DNA of 52,211 nucleotides from Flavobacteriales bacterium (lineage in GTDB: Bacteria; Bacteroidota; Bacteroidia; Flavobacteriales_D; Parvicellaceae). A model generated the notes under the pieces. That model did not search any database, was not told where the DNA came from, and saw nothing but the letters and a program-made list of their open reading frames with translations. Positions 49,595-52,211 of the stretch are shown in pieces (positions within the stretch are counted from its first letter, which is position 1; every line of letters starts with the position of its first letter). Made by a program: the position numbers and the translations under genes. The stretch lies in NCBI GenBank assembly GCA_029243225.1, contig JAQWSL010000099.1:1-52211 (forward strand), written 5' to 3'.

Positions 49595-51508
49595 TTAACT
49601 AACTCCATGCATTAATTTATTAAGTGGTTTACTTAATAGGGCAATTAGAATAGAGAAACCAATTAATACAAAACCAATAATTGAGAAAATATCAACATAT
49701 TTATTTAACCCCTTTTCAAGAACAACGCTTTTGTGTTTAGCAAAAGCATCATTTAAAGACCCAGCTGTATTTACAGAGCTTAGATCTTTATTTTCTTTGG
49801 AATCATAAAATCCAGTTCTAAAATACTTCCAAGCATCAAAGCCTATGGCATCAGCATTGTTTTTATCTTTTTTATTAAGATCTTTTAGTTTAGCATTTAA
49901 ATTCACCCAATTTTCTTTGTTTAGCCATTGATCTGTATTTTTGAATTTTGAGTTAATTGACCTGGATTTTACCCAATCATTTAAAGGTAATACTTCATCG
50001 TAAGAAGATCTAAATTCTACCCAATCTCTTACATCAGAATATACGTTCACATTAATGTTCTTTTTTCTATCACCAAACTCTAAAACAATCCAATCTTCAA
50101 ATTTTGCATCATTATTCAATCCTTCTTTTACAGTTGTTGTCATAGTAAGTCCAGTTTCTTCTTTCTGCTCATGATTCCCACCTTCAGCTCCAGTTAGTGC
50201 GGCAATTTGACCACCAAGGAAATTTGCAATAGCAAAACTTAAAAACCAACCTCCCATAGCAGTTCCCGCAATGTGTTTTGGAGCTAATTTAGTCACCATA
50301 GATAGTCCAATTGGTGAAATGAATAACTCGCCTGTAGTGTGAAGCAAATAAAGAAACACTAGGGTTAGAAGTGGTACCATAAACTCTGTTTGTAATCGAA
50401 AACCAATCATTGTAACAAGAAAGCCTAAGCCTAATTGTAATATTCCAAAAGCAAATTTCATAGGAATACTTGGGTTTTTGCCAATTTTAGAAAGCTTAAC
50501 CCACATCATAGAGAAAATTGAACCAAATACAATTATGAAAAATGGATTAAAGAATTGAGTCATAGAGGCAGGCATTGTCCATCCTAAAATTTCTCTAGCT
50601 ACATTTCTATCGGCAAAAAGTGTTAAAGATGTACCTGCTTGTTCAAAACATGCCCAGAAGACAATGTTAATTAACATAAAGATCACTAAAGCAATCATTC
50701 TATCTCTCCATTTTTTACCTTCTTTGCTACCTGAAGAAATTAATTGATATGCAACGATCAAAAACAACCCTAAAAAGATATATTGTAAGATGTCATTTTG
50801 ATTTATAAGTATATAGCAAAGCGGTATTAAAGCTAAAGATCCTAATGTAATGGCTTGTACTTTTGTTAAAGGACCAATTTTTTCTTTACCAGCCTCTCTA
50901 ATGTCTAGCCCTGGTGTTCCCTCATACCTTTTTCTACCGGCCCAAAAAATAAACATTCCCAGCAGCATTCCAACTCCTGCAAGTCCGAATCCCCATTTGA
51001 AACCGTAAACCTCTCCAACATATGCAACTACAGTTGTTGCAAGAAGAGCACCTACATTAATACCAATGTAGAAAATGGTGAAACCTGAATCTCTTCGCTC
51101 ATCTCCATCTTTATAAAGTTTACCAACAATGGTAGATATGTTGGCTTTGAAATAACCATTACCTATAATAATTGCTCCCATTCCTATAAGTAAAAACTGA
51201 TCGTTTCCTCCTAGAATTAGAAATTCTCCAATAGACATTAAAACAGCACCAAGCATAATCGCATAACGGTAACCTAAGAACATGTCGGCCATTTTACCTC
51301 CTAGAACAGGAGCTGCATATACTAAAGCACAATAAGCGCCATAGATTAAACTGGCTTCATGATCTCCTTTCATTAAAGATTTTGTTAAAAACAAAATCAA
51401 TAAAACTCTCATTCCATAATAACAGAAACGTTCCCACATTTCTGAGAAGAAAAGGACAAATAATCCTTCTGGATGCCCTAGAATAGTTTTTTCTTGATTA
51501 TTAGACAT
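49595..51508 (-). CDS. POT/PTR-family proton-dependent peptide transporter with large insertion
   Basis: A 637-residue major-facilitator protein of the POT family importing di- and tripeptides. It has 'EMWERFCYYGMRVLLILFL' (ExxERFxYYG), the PTR2 signature around 'GNGYFKANISTIVGKLY' and 'RRDSGFTIFYIGINVGALL', and about 14 membrane segments. Typical POT proteins have about 450-520 residues. Here about 165 mostly hydrophilic residues (about 437-605, Trp- and Lys-rich) are inserted before the last membrane segment. The 5' flank contains an AT-rich hairpin. Confidence 0.92.
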   Translation of the reverse strand: MSNNQEKTILGHPEGLFVLFFSEMWERFCYYGMRVLLILFLTKSLMKGDHEASLIYGAYCALVYAAPVLGGKMADMFLGYRYAIMLGAVLMSIGEFLILGGNDQFLLIGMGAIIIGNGYFKANISTIVGKLYKDGDERRDSGFTIFYIGINVGALLATTVVAYVGEVYGFKWGFGLAGVGMLLGMFIFWAGRKRYEGTPGLDIREAGKEKIGPLTKVQAITLGSLALIPLCYILINQNDILQYIFLGLFLIVAYQLISSGSKEGKKWRDRMIALVIFMLINIVFWACFEQAGTSLTLFADRNVAREILGWTMPASMTQFFNPFFIIVFGSIFSMMWVKLSKIGKNPSIPMKFAFGILQLGLGFLVTMIGFRLQTEFMVPLLTLVFLYLLHTTGELFISPIGLSMVTKLAPKHIAGTAMGGWFLSFAIANFLGGQIAALTGAEGGNHEQKEETGLTMTTTVKEGLNNDAKFEDWIVLEFGDRKKNINVNVYSDVRDWVEFRSSYDEVLPLNDWVKSRSINSKFKNTDQWLNKENWVNLNAKLKDLNKKDKNNADAIGFDAWKYFRTGFYDSKENKDLSSVNTAGSLNDAFAKHKSVVLEKGLNKYVDIFSIIGFVLIGFSILIALLSKPLNKLMHGVS

Positions 51509-51540
51509 ATTTTAATATTTAAAAAATTTGTATCCGAATG

Positions 51541-51572
51541 TAACATATTTTTTCTGAATGAAAAAAATGTTA
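51541..51572 (-). promoter_or_regulatory. AT-rich inverted repeat upstream of the POT gene
   Basis: TAACATATTTTTTC (51541-51554) and GAAAAAAATGTTA (51560-51572) pair almost perfectly (one bulge) around a 5-base loop, 33 bases before the POT start codon. It could be an operator or a leader hairpin. The stem is A/T only, so RNA stability would be low. Confidence 0.25.
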
Positions 51573-51627
51573 TTCAAATACATATTAACATGCTAAAATA
51601 TTGCGTGTGTTTGATTATTTAGATTTT

Positions 51628-51656
51628 TTGTATTCTCATTCAGAATAGTACATTTG
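51628..51656 (+). promoter_or_regulatory. Promoter of the M1 aminopeptidase gene
   Basis: TTG (51628-51630, within TTTTTTG), an 18-base spacer and TACATTTG (51649-51656), a full TAnnTTTG match. The ATG at 51676 is 19 bases downstream, giving a short leader. Confidence 0.7.
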
Positions 51657-51675
51657 TGTTTAATTAACACTTTCT

Positions 51676-52211
51676 ATGAAATTTCTTACTAAATCTTTTC
51701 TTTTAATCTGTTTAATTGTTCTTAGTGCTTGTAGTTCTAAAGCAACTCAACAGGATGTCTCAGAAACTATGCCTTCAATAGACTCAACTATAATTGACAT
51801 GCACACTCTCTCAAATTATAAATCGGTTTCTTCTTCGCACATACATTTAGATATTGAAGTTGATTTCACAAAAAAAATAGTATCTGGTTCAGTAACTCAT
51901 GAGATTTTAAATCCCAATAACGAAGATCAATTTATTCTAGATAGTAAAAATTTATTCATTAAGCACATTGAATATGATAATGGAGAAACTGCTTCTTTTG
52001 CTTATGGTAAGGTTGATGAGTTATTAGGAACTCCATTAATTATAGATATAGACTCTGATGTTAAATCTGTAACAATTCATTACAATACAACTGATAAAAC
52101 TGAGGCTTTAGATTGGTTGATGCCTGAACAAACAGATGGTAAGGTTTCTCCTTTTATGTATACTCAAGGGCAATCTATTTTCACTAGGAGTTGGATCCCG
52201 ATTCAGGATAC
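51676..52211 (+). CDS. M1-family aminopeptidase lipoprotein, N-terminal part (runs off the right edge)
   Basis: The frame opens at ATG 51676 and stays open to the window end (178 complete codons). The N-terminus is a lipoprotein signal with lipobox 'LSAC', so the enzyme is membrane-anchored. The body matches the N-terminal beta domain of leukotriene-A4-hydrolase-like M1 aminopeptidases: 'HIHLDIEVDFTKKIVSGSVT', 'EALDWLMPEQT' and 'MYTQGQSIFTRSWIPIQD'. The zinc site (HExxH) would lie beyond the edge. It would remove N-terminal amino acids from peptides, next to a peptide transporter gene read the other way. Confidence 0.88.
   Translation, partial: MKFLTKSFLLICLIVLSACSSKATQQDVSETMPSIDSTIIDMHTLSNYKSVSSSHIHLDIEVDFTKKIVSGSVTHEILNPNNEDQFILDSKNLFIKHIEYDNGETASFAYGKVDELLGTPLIIDIDSDVKSVTIHYNTTDKTEALDWLMPEQTDGKVSPFMYTQGQSIFTRSWIPIQD

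Noticed and set aside
1-52211. CRISPR array, insertion sequence or prophage
   Set aside because: No regularly spaced repeats, transposase, integrase or phage structural genes were seen on either strand.

Overview
The window reads as chromosome of a low-GC marine-type Bacteroidota, most likely Flavobacteriales. The grounds are: strongly AT-rich sequence; start codons without clear Shine-Dalgarno sites; several TTG-N18/19-TAnnTTTG promoters (the Bacteroidota housekeeping consensus); abundant lipoproteins; a TonB-dependent receptor tail; a PorE-like OmpA protein; a FISUMP-domain protein; and a membrane-anchored RNase Y next to ZapA. No CRISPR array, insertion sequence, prophage or rRNA operon was seen.

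Layout. 1-2.9 kb: the end of a TonB-dependent receptor, a small Cys/His-rich lipoprotein, a Fur/Zur-type regulator coupled to an orphan OmpR-family response regulator, then an MsrB-Nudix (CoA pyrophosphatase) operon on the other strand. 2.9-7.8 kb: envelope genes, a membrane di-iron hydroxylase, and an ECF sigma factor coupled to a large membrane-anchored partner. 7.8-21.6 kb: a surface polysaccharide locus with a PglC-type sugar transferase, a DegT aminotransferase, two flippases, three glycosyltransferases, a hexapeptide acetyltransferase, two polymerase/ligase-like proteins, a short Wzz-like protein, a sulfotransferase and a nucleotide-sugar epimerase. It probably builds a sulfated, acetylated surface glycan. 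Its right arm follows directly on rny, zapA and a coiled-coil gene. 23.9-28.2 kb: M23 peptidase, PhoH-like ATPase, DUF58 protein and tRNA-Asp. 28.2-32.1 kb: a short gene-relic region, a DUF4159 protein and a bioB-bioF-bioD operon.

32-40.4 kb: the most unusual part is a 1672-residue protein at 34707-39725. It joins an SLC12-type cation-chloride cotransporter to about 600 residues of unknown, mostly helical sequence and a C-terminal P-loop (AAA+/STAND-like) ATPase with a probable winged-helix end. It overlaps by 4 bases with an MscS-like channel gene. A volume-regulating type of ion cotransporter, an ATPase switch and a mechanosensitive-type channel in one translation unit suggest an osmotic or ion-homeostasis system that I do not recognise as described. 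A dicarboxylate/amino acid:cation symporter follows.

40.5-52.2 kb: a PorE-like protein, a TPR lipoprotein, a FISUMP protein, small envelope proteins, an EI24/CysZ-like protein, tRNA-Leu and tRNA-Lys, a GlcD-like FAD oxidase, a POT peptide transporter with a large insertion, and the 5' part of an M1-family aminopeptidase lipoprotein that runs off the right edge.

Many genes have non-ATG starts (GTG or TTG), especially where the start overlaps the previous stop. Five genes carry a -7 promoter box only 3-5 bases before the start codon, which suggests leaderless mRNAs.
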